Of a stretch of 47,191 bases of DNA, positions 31,148 to 39,868 are shown piece after piece; position 1 is the stretch's first letter; each line of letters begins with the position of its first letter. Under the pieces are notes generated by a model. The model saw nothing but the letters and a program-made list of their open reading frames with translations. It had not been told where the DNA came from and made no database searches. The stretch is from a virus, in the IMG/VR virus record IMGVR_UViG_3300047328_000100, positions 1 to 47,191 of that record; one strand, 5' to 3'. The translations under genes and the position numbers were made by a program.

Positions 31148-32065
31148 TCAGTACCGATACCAGGCCTGCAGCGTCTCGCCCGTGCCTGGAATGGCAACGG
31201 TCAGAAACGTGATGGTCGCCCCGCTGATCGTGTAGTCGATGCCCAGCTTCTGAATCAGCCCGTTGCGCGTCAGTTGCAGTGAACTGCCCGCTGGCGTGTG
31301 GTTCAAAGTGAACGCGGAGTTTGTCCCGTTGATCGTCCCGCTGGGCACTTCCGCATCCGAGTAATTGAAGCTGGCGGAAGATCCCGTGTAGCGGTACCAG
31401 GCCTGCAGCAGATCGCCAGTCGCCGGAATCGTGCCCGACACAAACGTCAACGTGGCACCGCTCAGCGTGTAGTCGAAGCCGCCCGCCTGGAGAATCTGCC
31501 CGTTCTTCACGAGTTCGAGGCTGGCCGCCGGGCTCGGTGCGTGCGCCAGCGTAAAGGTGGCGTTCGTGCCATTCACCGAGCCGCCAGGTACTTCGGCATC
31601 GGCATACGAAGTGGAACTGGTCCCGACCGATGTCACCGCGCCAGGCGGCCCCGCAGGACCTTGCGGACCAGTCGGCCCGGCCGGAATCCCGAAATTGAAG
31701 ACCGCCGCGCTCGACGTTCCGCTGTTGTTCACGGTCGGAGTCGCACCAGCCGCCAGCGCCGTGGCCGTTCCCGCTGCAATCGTCGCCGCCGCGCCGGCCG
31801 GACCCACGGGACCAGGCAGGCCGCTTCCCGGACCCGCTACCACCAGCAGCGAGAATCCCGCCGGCCAGACTCCGTTTGCCCTCGGGCCGTAAATGTTGTA
31901 AGCCGACGCGTCGAGGTAGAAATCGCCATCCGTACCCAAGGAATTCGCCGGCGCGCCGTTACCGTGCCAGATGGTGTTGACGGAATGGGGAAGAGTCTGG
32001 AGCTGGCTAGTCTGCGCCGCCATTGGCAGCCAGACCGCCAGGAGCAATGCGAAGCAACGAAGCAT
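31148..32065 (-). CDS. Collagen-like fibre protein with signal peptide and two tandem repeats
   Basis: A 305-aa protein. Residues 1-18 form a classical secretion signal (MLRCFALLLAVWLPMAA before Gln-Thr). Then follows a GDFYLDASAYNIYGPRANG segment often found in phage fibres, two short collagen-like Gly-x-x stretches (about 82-93 and 130-142), and two tandem beta domains (155-226 and 235-305) with the same pattern YADAEVP/YSDAEVP ... LQAWYRY. Collagen and tandem beta units are typical of trimeric fibres; the signal peptide is not expected in a cytoplasmically assembled virion. ATG 32065 has AGGAAG. Confidence 0.7.
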   Translation of the reverse strand: MLRCFALLLAVWLPMAAQTSQLQTLPHSVNTIWHGNGAPANSLGTDGDFYLDASAYNIYGPRANGVWPAGFSLLVVAGPGSGLPGPVGPAGAAATIAAGTATALAAGATPTVNNSGTSSAAVFNFGIPAGPTGPQGPAGPPGAVTSVGTSSTSYADAEVPGGSVNGTNATFTLAHAPSPAASLELVKNGQILQAGGFDYTLSGATLTFVSGTIPATGDLLQAWYRYTGSSASFNYSDAEVPSGTINGTNSAFTLNHTPAGSSLQLTRNGLIQKLGIDYTISGATITFLTVAIPGTGETLQAWYRY

Positions 32066-32071
32066 GTCTTC

Positions 32072-32452
32072 CTAGAATGTTTCGACGGAGAGCGAATACG
32101 TGTAATTGGAGCTATCGCCGTGGACCATGTTGATGTCCCACTGCACTGGAAGCCCCCGGCTGACGGAATGCACCACATCGCCTTCGACTGCCGCCAGGTT
32201 GCCGGACAGCAGTTCATAGACGTAAATGCCCACGCCCGTAATTGGGGTCGGAGCCACCAGAATCTTGGCAGTGTTTCCGCTGGCGCGGTCATAGCCGCGC
32301 CACTGCAGGGTCAGTCCGCCGGTGCCGGAGGCCGCCGTCACGTTTACATACGCGCGGCCCCCGTGCATCGTATATTCTTCCGTCTGCGGAGTAGCCGTCG
32401 TCGCCGTGCGTGTGGCACTGCGCAACAGCACCCGCTGAGTGCGTACCTTCAT
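32072..32452 (-). CDS. Hypothetical virion-region beta protein
   Basis: A 126-aa protein beginning MKVRTQRVLLRSATRTATTA behind a GGAG site. The rest alternates strands (AYVNVTAASGTGGLTLQWRG, VGIYVYELLSGNL, INMVHGDSSNYTYSLSVETF), like a single-domain capsid-decoration or fibre-accessory protein. It lies 7 nt after the 336-aa capsid-like gene and 6 nt before the collagen-like gene. No family recognised. Confidence 0.55.
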   Translation of the reverse strand: MKVRTQRVLLRSATRTATTATPQTEEYTMHGGRAYVNVTAASGTGGLTLQWRGYDRASGNTAKILVAPTPITGVGIYVYELLSGNLAAVEGDVVHSVSRGLPVQWDINMVHGDSSNYTYSLSVETF

Positions 32453-32459
32453 GTTTCTC

Positions 32460-33470
32460 CTACGAGAGAATGTTTACGGCGTTGGCCGGGTTCACCGCCA
32501 GCGCCGCATACTGCGCATTGACATACACCGTCTGGACGCCCGAGCCCGTGTTGCTGATGATGAGCTGCAGCGCCAGTTGCGGCGTTCCGAACTCCGGATC
32601 CAGCGCCGTCGACGTCACCACTTGCGTATTGCCCGCCAGGAAAGCCAGCGAGGCATTGGCAATGTTCGAGCCCATGTCCGCCGTCGCCAGCGCCCAGAAC
32701 GAAGGCAGAATCGCCAGGTTGTGATTGCCGCTCGCGGCCACCACGTTCTCTGAGGCCAGGTAACGGATCTGGCGGCCGTTCGCCGCCGGTGCCGTCCCGG
32801 TCACGCCGCCCATGCAGGGCAGATCGTTGGCGAGAGACTGGTACGCGCCGGGCAGCAGGTTCGAGCCCTGCATCGCAGTCAGTGTCGCCGGCAGAAACAA
32901 CCCGAATACCGGTTCGCCGGTCACCGGCAGGTTCGCGATGCCCGCCTTCACCACGGTATTGGTCGGTGTCGTCGCCGCCGTTCCCACGGTGGTACCCGTC
33001 GCCGAGCCATACAGCGCCAGAAGCGCCGCATCCAGTTCGTACGCCGCCATACGCCCCAGGCGAACAGCCAAGTCATAGGTTAACGACGCATTGCGGTTGA
33101 CCACATCCACGGCGACCTGTTCGCCCACTTTGAGGCTCTGGTCAATGAAGGTGGTGGACGCGGCCGTCACGCCGTTGACCGTCATGTTGCCGCCCAGCGC
33201 GATTGCGGGCTGCACCGTGCGATACGCCAGCGCCAGCGCCACGGATTGCTGGATGGTCAGCTTGGCCACCAAGGGCGCCAGGCTGTTCAGCAGCTTCAGG
33301 CAGTCGGCCTGCGACGGAGTGCCCGCGGTCGTGGCAGGCAGATTCACGGGGTACCAGTTCGAAGGCACTCCGTTTGGCTGAATATCCTGAGCGCCCTTGT
33401 GGCTGATCGCCACGCCGCCCAGGCGTGCAAACTGGCTGGTCAGGTGAGTGAGGTGTGTAGATTTACCCAT
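32460..33470 (-). CDS. Second capsid-like virion protein
   Basis: A 336-aa protein, chosen start ATG 33470 with GAGG upstream (an earlier in-frame start at 33509 is less likely). The sequence shows a helical N-terminus, TIQQSVALALAYRTVQPAIA, a long helix resembling a capsid spine (NASLTYDLAVRLGRMAAYEL), several Thr/Ala/Asn-rich strands and NLAILPSFWALATADMGS. Length and layout resemble HK97-fold coat proteins, yet the clearer coat protein is the neighbour at 33549-34472. It may be a second shell subunit, a fibre base or a duplicated coat protein. Confidence 0.5.
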   Translation of the reverse strand: MGKSTHLTHLTSQFARLGGVAISHKGAQDIQPNGVPSNWYPVNLPATTAGTPSQADCLKLLNSLAPLVAKLTIQQSVALALAYRTVQPAIALGGNMTVNGVTAASTTFIDQSLKVGEQVAVDVVNRNASLTYDLAVRLGRMAAYELDAALLALYGSATGTTVGTAATTPTNTVVKAGIANLPVTGEPVFGLFLPATLTAMQGSNLLPGAYQSLANDLPCMGGVTGTAPAANGRQIRYLASENVVAASGNHNLAILPSFWALATADMGSNIANASLAFLAGNTQVVTSTALDPEFGTPQLALQLIISNTGSGVQTVYVNAQYAALAVNPANAVNILS

Positions 33471-33548
33471 CGTGTTTTCCTCGTTCAGGAGAACGGAGAT
33501 GACAACCATGTCAACTACAAGTTGTCATTCCCGTTATGTCCCTGAAAA

Positions 33549-34472
33549 CTAAGCGCTCGGCGCTCCCGCCACGCCAAAGAAGCCATTCCAGCCGCAGCTA
33601 AAGCGCATCCAGCCGGCCGTCTTCATCGACCGGCTCTCAAAATCCACGCCATGAACGGTGTTGAACGCTTCCCGGTCATACCAGCGAAGCTCGCACTCTT
33701 CCGGAGTCGCCTGCACATACCAGGCATGCGGATCGTTCAAGTAGTCCCACACCATGGCATTCTCGAACGTTCCGAAGCCCATATCCTGGCGGAACGCGTT
33801 GATTGCGCGATTCGCGGTGTCGGGGCGGTCCATGCCCTTTAACTGCTCAGCCGCCACAAAGGCCAGCTCGGGCGGAACAATCAGCGTCTTGGGAACAATC
33901 CGCTGACGAAGCCCGCGATGGTTGACCGTGCGGCGCATCAGCGTGATGATCTGGCGAATGCTATCCACATCGGGATCCGCCGCGATCGCCAGCATGTTGC
34001 TCTGCACGCCGCCACCGATCAGAGGGTGCGCCGTGGAGAAGAGCGGCACACCGTCCGGACCGGGGAACGTGGAGTCAAAGCCCCTGTTGAAATTGTAAGC
34101 AGCAGTGATCTCGCGCGTCTCATGCGCCGAGCGGCCGAGTTCGACGGCCAATTTTTTGATGACGCCAAACTGATCGTCGTCCATCGAGATCTTGCTGACC
34201 TTAAAGCCCATGCCATATTGCAGGTGCAGATAGGTCTTGCGGAATCCGGGCAGCGGCGTGTCGTACCGCACGCCCACACCTTCGCCCACCACCGGAACGG
34301 TGCCGAAGCCGGTCACTTCGGTGGTCTGTTCAATCGACCGCGATGATTTTTTCATGCGGTAGACCTGCTGAAACTGCGCCGGGAATTGCGCGTACTTGGT
34401 CATGATGACCTCGTCCAGCGCGGGCAGCATCGAGGTCAGGTTTAAATCGGGGAGTAACTGTCTGACAATCAT
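33549..34472 (-). CDS. Major capsid protein (HK97-fold, Mu gpT-like)
   Basis: A 307-aa protein with the marks of gpT-like coat proteins: an N-terminal region with GFGTVPVVGEGVGVRYDTPL, the spine-helix part QFGVIKKLAVELGRSAHETR, the signature PLFSTAHPLIGGG (about residues 144-156) and a C-terminal P-domain with TLIVPPELAFVAAEQL and WYVQ...EECELRWYDREAF. These proteins form the icosahedral shell. Neighbours are a decoration-type gene upstream and a second capsid-like gene downstream. The scaffold gene lies about 4.7 kb upstream in the operon, further than usual because of the inserted secreted-type genes. Confidence 0.8.
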   Translation of the reverse strand: MIVRQLLPDLNLTSMLPALDEVIMTKYAQFPAQFQQVYRMKKSSRSIEQTTEVTGFGTVPVVGEGVGVRYDTPLPGFRKTYLHLQYGMGFKVSKISMDDDQFGVIKKLAVELGRSAHETREITAAYNFNRGFDSTFPGPDGVPLFSTAHPLIGGGVQSNMLAIAADPDVDSIRQIITLMRRTVNHRGLRQRIVPKTLIVPPELAFVAAEQLKGMDRPDTANRAINAFRQDMGFGTFENAMVWDYLNDPHAWYVQATPEECELRWYDREAFNTVHGVDFESRSMKTAGWMRFSCGWNGFFGVAGAPSA

Positions 34473-34507
34473 GTGTTTCTAAGTCCTGTTTCTCTTTCTG
34501 CCGCGCC

Positions 34508-35083
34508 TTAGACGCCGGCGCTTCCGTAGGCAAACTGGTGCTTCAGCACGATCACTTCGACAATGGCGTTTGCGCCTTCGGAGTTCGTCAGTGCCCGTCC
34601 GAGATCCTGAATTCGCAGGTCGAGGCCTGCGGTGGTGGCGATGCTCGATGAGCTCACCTGCATCGCGGAAATCAAGCCGCCGTTCGTCTGAGCCGCGTTG
34701 TTCACGTTGGCGTTTTTGCCGACGTGCGAAGCGACCGTGATGCTGGTCGTACCGTCGCACTGCGCTTCATATACTGCCGTCGGATCGTCGACCACGGTAT
34801 GCCACGTAGCGTTCGATCCCGCTCCGTAGCTCAGGCTCGCGCCCAGAATCAAAGTGGTTCCGGGGGTGCCCTCGGTGAACGTCTTGACGCCCGGAGTGGG
34901 GATCAGTTGACCTTCCACCGTCTGCGAGACAGCGGCCTTGGTGACCAAGTCGTAGGTGTAAATCGGATAAGTGTCGGAGGCCGGTTTCGCATACTCACGG
35001 ATGCCGACCGGCGCACCGGCCGTATCAATCATCAGAGGTCGGAAGCCATGCGGCCAGTTATTGTTCGTTTGCGAATAAGACAT
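34508..35083 (-). CDS. Capsid decoration / head-stabilising protein
   Basis: A 191-aa beta-rich protein starting MSYSQTNNNWPHGFRPLMID. The early HGFRPL box followed by IYTYDLVT and ending IQDLGRALTNSEGANAIVEV with a hydrophobic last strand matches small head-decoration proteins placed just before or after the coat gene in podoviruses. ATG 35083 has GGAG at a long spacing. The 114 bases before it (35084-35197) hold no gene I can support. Confidence 0.65.
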   Translation of the reverse strand: MSYSQTNNNWPHGFRPLMIDTAGAPVGIREYAKPASDTYPIYTYDLVTKAAVSQTVEGQLIPTPGVKTFTEGTPGTTLILGASLSYGAGSNATWHTVVDDPTAVYEAQCDGTTSITVASHVGKNANVNNAAQTNGGLISAMQVSSSSIATTAGLDLRIQDLGRALTNSEGANAIVEVIVLKHQFAYGSAGV

Positions 35084-35197
35084 TGTTGTGAATGCTCCAG
35101 TGGGTCAGCACGCCGTCCTTATCGCAAGCCCAGGCGGCAGACGCTCCTACCCGTGTTAGTCGCGACCGCCGCCGTCAAAAGTAAAACCGCGCTTTGT

Positions 35198-37585
35198 CTA
35201 GTTCGTGATGATAGGCAGAGTCGGCCTGCGGTTGGCCTGCGCGTCCACCGGTCCGATCGCTTTGCCGTCCATCGCGCACGCGCCCGCAAACTGCGGGTTG
35301 CTCGGAATGTGGCCCGCGAAGATCCAGTGCCGTACCGCCGTGATCGGGTCGCACGGCGACGTCGTCGTGCAGGCCGTGTCCTCGCCAATCCCATACACCT
35401 GCAGAGCGCCGTCGACCAGCATGGTGCCGATCGGCACATTGACCTTGAGCCACGTGAGCGTGTACGGCTCCCAATAGCTGTACCAGGCTCCGCTTCCGCC
35501 CGGCTGCGGAGCGGAACTGCAGCCCGCCAGCGCATAGCAGTTATAGATCAGCGTCTTGCCCCAATAGAAGCCGGTCACTGCGGAGCTCACCGTATCGCCC
35601 TGCGCATAAGTCGTCGAGGTCCAGGCCCCGCGAGACGGAGTCACATGGAGGTAATCACTGGCAAACGCCTCGATCACCCGCTTATAGTCCACGCCCGGGT
35701 CGATCGCATTATTGTCATGCTGGCCCGGCACGACCCCACTGAACGCGGAAATGTAGCCATTGGTCTGGCCGGTGCAGCCGGAGCAGGCGGTGAGCTGGGT
35801 GGCGGACGACCCTCGTCCCCAGTTGTAATCCAGGCCCGTCGCGGTTCCCGGATTGCTCACCGTCGAGGAATACAACTGGTCATCGATCTTCACGAACGAA
35901 TTCGCGTCCACCGGGTTCCACATCGTGTTGCACCGCAGCGACGTCAGCACGCCCGTATGCGACTGCGCGTTTTCATCCATCTGAGAAAAACCGAATGCCG
36001 GGTTGCCGGATCCATAGTCGGCATACCAGTAGTTGTGGTCCGCCAGCTGATAGCCAGCCCTGGAACCCGCGCTGCCAGCCGGCTCCGACCAGGAATGCGC
36101 CGAAGGGTCTGGCAGAACGATGTTGTTGTCGAACGTCATCGTATACGAGGAGCTGATCGGTACCTGCGAAATTTCGCCCGAGTCGCCCGTGTTCGCGACA
36201 GCTACCCCGAAGATGTTGTACTGCTCGGTTGTGTTGCGCGCCACCTGCCAGTCCAGAAGAACGTGCCAGTTAGACGTGGCATCGAAATTGAAGAATATGG
36301 AGTGCGTCACGTCGCCGGGCGTGTTGTACGAATTCGCGGCACTCTGGCTGGCGCCGACGAAGACATTGTTATCCGCGATCCAGGGCGTTGCGTAATCGTT
36401 CCCAATCTGCGCGTTGCCCTCCATCAGGTTGCCCCTGAACGTGACGTTCTGCATGTTGCTGACGCTGAACAGGGCGGTGTCGGATGCATTATTGATAATG
36501 ACCTTAACGCCAGAGTCCGCCGAGCCGGGGAAGCCAAGCTGGAAGTTGGCCTGGGGGAAGCCGCTCGTCACCGCCACATTCGACGGCACCGAGTTACTAA
36601 ACTTGTTGTTTTCAAGATCGAATATCTCGCTCGGCCCGTAAATCTGAGTGAGCATCGCGATGGAGCAGGCATTCAGCGTTGAGTTCGTGAGCGTGAAACC
36701 GCCATAGGTGCCCTCGTCTGAGATCGCGTAAAACCATGGCTCCGTGGCGTTGCCGCCATTCGACAGCGACATATGGGACCAGGACACGATGGGGCCATGA
36801 CTGGCCGCACCCGCGCTGAAACGCCACTTCCCGCCGCCCGACGTCGTGATACCACACGTCCCGCATGTCCCATCCGTCGCGTAAGCCCTCGACCAGCCAC
36901 TCCCGCTGCCCCCCTGATTGCCGAAGCTGTACATGTCCGTAGAGCCGCCCGACATGCTGAAATCAAACGTCAGGGTGCCGCCCGCGCTAAAGGTAATGCC
37001 CGTGCTGCGATCGCCATAGGTGTCGACTGACAACACATCGCCGCGCGCCGTGATGCTGGCCGCGATGATGATGTTGGTACTCGAACCGCCCAGCACCGCC
37101 GGTGTGCCGCCGCCGGCATTCCAGTTCAGCGTCCAGCTTGCGGTGCCGCCCGAGCACATGCTCGAAATCGCCGTTGCTCCCGCCGCGCTGTAGTAGCCGC
37201 GCAAATACAAGTAAGGTGTGCAATTGCCCGAGACGAGATGGCAGCCTAGCGCCGCGCCCGTGTTTCCATTAACGCTGGTGCCGCCGATCGACGGAGCAGA
37301 TCCGCAAGTGCCTCCCGTCGCCGAACCGGTAACGGAATACGGGTAGCTTAGATACGGCAGTTGGCCGTTGCCAAAGGTGGCGGCCGTGTCGAGCGTGAAC
37401 GTGTGCGCCGAGCCGATGATCGAGATATTGTCGCCCGCCTGCGGTGTCGTTCCGCCGCAGCTCGTCCAGTCCGAGGCCACGGCCGTCGAGAACGTAAAGT
37501 GCGCCGCCGAGTTGACGTTGAGCTGGCAGGTATTGTTCGCCAGCAGACCGCCAGCGAATAGCAAGAACAGTAATAGCTGTTTCAT
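35198..37585 (-). CDS. Secreted-type parallel beta-helix protein (tailspike-like)
   Basis: A 795-aa protein with a signal peptide MKQLLLFLLFAGGLLA, then a long Gly/Ser/Thr/Asn-rich region full of short strands (ITFSAGGTLTFDFSMSGGST, NVTFRGNLMEGNAQIGNDY) characteristic of right-handed beta helices found in tailspikes and polysaccharide lyases. About two dozen cysteines, several in CGTCG and CSGC pairs, point to disulfide bonds outside the cytoplasm. It starts one base into the stop of the upstream secreted gene (TAATG), so both are co-translated. It may be a phage-encoded cell-surface or released protein instead of a virion part. Confidence 0.65.
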   Translation of the reverse strand: MKQLLLFLLFAGGLLANNTCQLNVNSAAHFTFSTAVASDWTSCGGTTPQAGDNISIIGSAHTFTLDTAATFGNGQLPYLSYPYSVTGSATGGTCGSAPSIGGTSVNGNTGAALGCHLVSGNCTPYLYLRGYYSAAGATAISSMCSGGTASWTLNWNAGGGTPAVLGGSSTNIIIAASITARGDVLSVDTYGDRSTGITFSAGGTLTFDFSMSGGSTDMYSFGNQGGSGSGWSRAYATDGTCGTCGITTSGGGKWRFSAGAASHGPIVSWSHMSLSNGGNATEPWFYAISDEGTYGGFTLTNSTLNACSIAMLTQIYGPSEIFDLENNKFSNSVPSNVAVTSGFPQANFQLGFPGSADSGVKVIINNASDTALFSVSNMQNVTFRGNLMEGNAQIGNDYATPWIADNNVFVGASQSAANSYNTPGDVTHSIFFNFDATSNWHVLLDWQVARNTTEQYNIFGVAVANTGDSGEISQVPISSSYTMTFDNNIVLPDPSAHSWSEPAGSAGSRAGYQLADHNYWYADYGSGNPAFGFSQMDENAQSHTGVLTSLRCNTMWNPVDANSFVKIDDQLYSSTVSNPGTATGLDYNWGRGSSATQLTACSGCTGQTNGYISAFSGVVPGQHDNNAIDPGVDYKRVIEAFASDYLHVTPSRGAWTSTTYAQGDTVSSAVTGFYWGKTLIYNCYALAGCSSAPQPGGSGAWYSYWEPYTLTWLKVNVPIGTMLVDGALQVYGIGEDTACTTTSPCDPITAVRHWIFAGHIPSNPQFAGACAMDGKAIGPVDAQANRRPTLPIITN

Positions 37586-38535
37586 TAGTTGAGAGCCTGC
37601 ACCGCAACCGATTCGAAGGAGAACTGCGCGGGGGACGTGAACGTGTTCGCCGTCGGCGTCAGCAGCAGCCGGAACTGGCTGGCCGCCGCGCACGTCGGCG
37701 TGAACGTCAGGGTAGCGCTCTGATTGATACTTGCCGTCGACACAGGATTTAATGTGATCGTGGACAAGCTCGTGTAACTGGGATTGTCGGGAGACGCTCC
37801 CGCCGCCACGCACGAATACGACGCCTGCAGCGTGATCGCATGCGACGTGGTGGTATCCGCCGTCCGCCAGATCAGCGTGGCCGTCCAGCTCCCGGTCACT
37901 CCCGCCGGTACCGGGAACTGCAAGCCCCAGTTCGTAGTTGTGTTCGCCGCCGGAATCGTCCACTCGCCCTGCTGATTCGTGCTGGTGCAGGAATTGAATA
38001 CCGGCGCGTTGCTGGTCGGCACCCAGATCGCCGCGCCCGCCAGTGAAGCTTGGCACACACCAAAGGCCGCAAACGACCAGGTGCGTGTGGAACTGCCTCC
38101 CCCGCCGCCGCTCAAAGTGCCGTAGACATCCAGGCGCCCCAGCACCACATTGGCGGACTGCCCGCTCGATACAGCCGCTTGCACGGTGCCCAGCACGCGC
38201 GTCCCGGCCGCGATCGCCGCCAGGCTCGTCGCTCCGGAATCCCGGCAGTCGCTATAAGTGGACGTGCCCAGAATGACCAGGTCGCCCGGCGTCGTCGCGT
38301 TTTCAAAGATGCACGGCTGCACACCGGAGGTGGTGAGCGATACGGTGCCGTTCGAGGACGCGGAGGCTAGCGCAATACCGGCATAGATCCCGCCGCTGCC
38401 CAGCGGAGCCGCCAGGCCGGTGGTGGCATTCAGTTGCACCAGCGTGTTCGCGGGAATGGCCGTCGCGCCCACGGAATAGGTTTGCGCGGACAAACAGGCC
38501 GCGACCAGAGAAAGAAGAAGGATGAGTCTCATCAC
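37585..38535 (-). CDS. Secreted or lipoprotein-like protein coupled to the beta-helix gene
   Basis: A 316-aa protein with signal sequence MMRLILLLSLVAACLSAQTY. The VAAC at residues 11-14 would fit a lipobox, while Ala18-Gln19 (SA before QTYS) fits ordinary cleavage, so anchoring is uncertain. The mature part has a short domain with GGIYAGIALASASSNGTVSL (as in phage decoration proteins that bind head surfaces), a Gly hinge (residues about 146-150) and a beta sandwich with paired cysteines. Together with the following beta-helix gene it forms a two-gene secreted unit inside the late operon. Function unknown. Confidence 0.6.
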   Translation of the reverse strand: MMRLILLLSLVAACLSAQTYSVGATAIPANTLVQLNATTGLAAPLGSGGIYAGIALASASSNGTVSLTTSGVQPCIFENATTPGDLVILGTSTYSDCRDSGATSLAAIAAGTRVLGTVQAAVSSGQSANVVLGRLDVYGTLSGGGGGSSTRTWSFAAFGVCQASLAGAAIWVPTSNAPVFNSCTSTNQQGEWTIPAANTTTNWGLQFPVPAGVTGSWTATLIWRTADTTTSHAITLQASYSCVAAGASPDNPSYTSLSTITLNPVSTASINQSATLTFTPTCAAASQFRLLLTPTANTFTSPAQFSFESVAVQALN

Positions 38536-38547
38536 CCTTCTTAGTCG

Positions 38548-39144
38548 CTAGTTGCCTTCGCCGCGGTCCACGGAAATGCCCATCTTGTAGTCTTGGCCGT
38601 TGCCGACGTTGTTCACCGTCTCGCCCGGCTCCAGCACAGTCAGGCCCATCCCCTTGGCATCGTGCTTCATGCGCTCGATGTCGTCGCGCTGCTGATCCTT
38701 GATCGACCGCAACTCCTCATTACTGCGCTCAATGGGAGCTTTGCGCCGCTGCGCAGCGATACGCTCCGGAATCTCACCCAGGATCATCTTGCCGCACCGC
38801 ACCGGGTCGCCTTCGTCGTCCTTCACGATCTGGTAGCCGCGCTTTCCCAGCCGGTCCGTCACCGAATCGCTCATCAGCTTCAACGCGAACCCAGGGCGGC
38901 CATAATCTTTCTTCAGTTGCGCGAGCGGATCGGTCAGGCCCAGCGGATCGTAATCCAGATCGCCAAATCCATCCCTCGCCTTGTCCTGCGCGTCGGCCAC
39001 GAATTCCACCTTCGGGAATCCGTTCTCCGCGCGCTTCTGCTCCAGCTCCGCCTGGCGCTGGTTCAGTTCCTCATTACTGGGCCCGAGCGCGACATGCGCA
39101 AATGCCGGGTCGGGTTTCGGAATACTCGTTCGTTTGCTCGCCAT
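38548..39144 (-). CDS. Hypothetical protein next to scaffold
   Basis: A 198-aa charged helical protein. It begins with a basic Pro-rich stretch (MASKRTSIPKPDPAFAHVAL), then NEELNQRQAELEQKRAENGF, a central domain with LMSDSVTDRLGKRGYQIVKD, and a helix ERSNEELRSIKDQQRDDIER, then ends in a Gly/Asn-rich tail. Such proteins near scaffold and coat genes are often minor head components. AGGAGG lies 13 bases before ATG 39144; the gap to the scaffold gene is 4 nt. Confidence 0.55.
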   Translation of the reverse strand: MASKRTSIPKPDPAFAHVALGPSNEELNQRQAELEQKRAENGFPKVEFVADAQDKARDGFGDLDYDPLGLTDPLAQLKKDYGRPGFALKLMSDSVTDRLGKRGYQIVKDDEGDPVRCGKMILGEIPERIAAQRRKAPIERSNEELRSIKDQQRDDIERMKHDAKGMGLTVLEPGETVNNVGNGQDYKMGISVDRGEGN

Positions 39145-39148
39145 CGAA

Positions 39149-39868
39149 CTACCTGCCTCCTGTCACAACCACGCCATCCTTGGCGCGCTTCTTGTATTGC
39201 TCAGGGCTGATTTCCATCTGCTCGCAGATGTACTTCTGGAACGCGTCCAGATCGCTGGACTCTTCCGTTTCTTCCGCTTTGCGGCTTCCCTTGTCGCCGG
39301 CCTGCGCTTTGGCGCGCGCCTCGCGCTCTTCCTTGTCGGCTTTGGTCAGGCGCTTGCCTGACTTGTACCCTTCGAGTTCGGCCTTCTCTGCCGCGAACTT
39401 CATCGCGAGGTGCTGCGGCATACCCGCATCGACCAGGCCTTTGTAGTGTCCCGCTGTCGCCTTAAAGAATTCGCTGTTGGAATCCTTCAAGTCGGGGTAC
39501 TCATTTGCCAGAGCATTCTCAGTCGCAATCACCTGCGCCCGCGTTTCAATCTTCTTGTCGACGTCGTCCGCACGCACAAAACCGCGCTTCGCCAGCAGCT
39601 TGTCCAGACCCTTGCTGCCTTCTTTCGACAGCAGTTCGATCGGATCGACATCCTCTTCGTCTTCGGTGGCTGCGGCCTTCGCCGGCGCCGCCGCTTTCTC
39701 TGGATTCTTGGCCGCCTTCTGAGCCGCGTCATGCCAGTAGCGCGCCGCCGTGTCCTTCTCGGCGTTCTCGGCCTTCAGCCGTTCAATCTCCGCCTGCAGC
39801 GCCGCCGCATCCGGAACCGCGGCCGCCGCCGCTGCTGCTGGGTCTTGCTGTTCTGTCTCTTCAGCCAC
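39149..39868 (-). CDS. Capsid scaffolding protein
   Basis: A 239-aa highly charged, helical protein: an Ala-rich N-terminus, a coiled coil (AALQAEIERLKAENAEKDTA), an acidic Asp/Glu segment (TEDEEDVDPIELL), further amphipathic helices, a Lys/Glu-rich stretch and a basic end (SPEQYKKRAKDGVVVTGGR). This layout is standard for internal scaffolds that template shell assembly and leave before DNA packaging, the basic tail binding the coat protein. The start is GTG 39868 seven bases after GAGGAG; it overlaps the upstream gene by 8 nt. Confidence 0.75.
   Translation of the reverse strand: MAEETEQQDPAAAAAAAVPDAAALQAEIERLKAENAEKDTAARYWHDAAQKAAKNPEKAAAPAKAAATEDEEDVDPIELLSKEGSKGLDKLLAKRGFVRADDVDKKIETRAQVIATENALANEYPDLKDSNSEFFKATAGHYKGLVDAGMPQHLAMKFAAEKAELEGYKSGKRLTKADKEEREARAKAQAGDKGSRKAEETEESSDLDAFQKYICEQMEISPEQYKKRAKDGVVVTGGR

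Noticed and set aside
34724-36682. Long plus-strand open frame (652 codons) across the decoration and beta-helix genes
   Set aside because: Very Arg/His/Val-rich, antisense to well-supported genes, no ribosome site; a high-GC shadow frame.
37586-38056. N-terminal extension of the beta-helix protein frame
   Set aside because: Shadow of the upstream secreted gene; the signal peptide begins at 37585 with a TAATG coupling.
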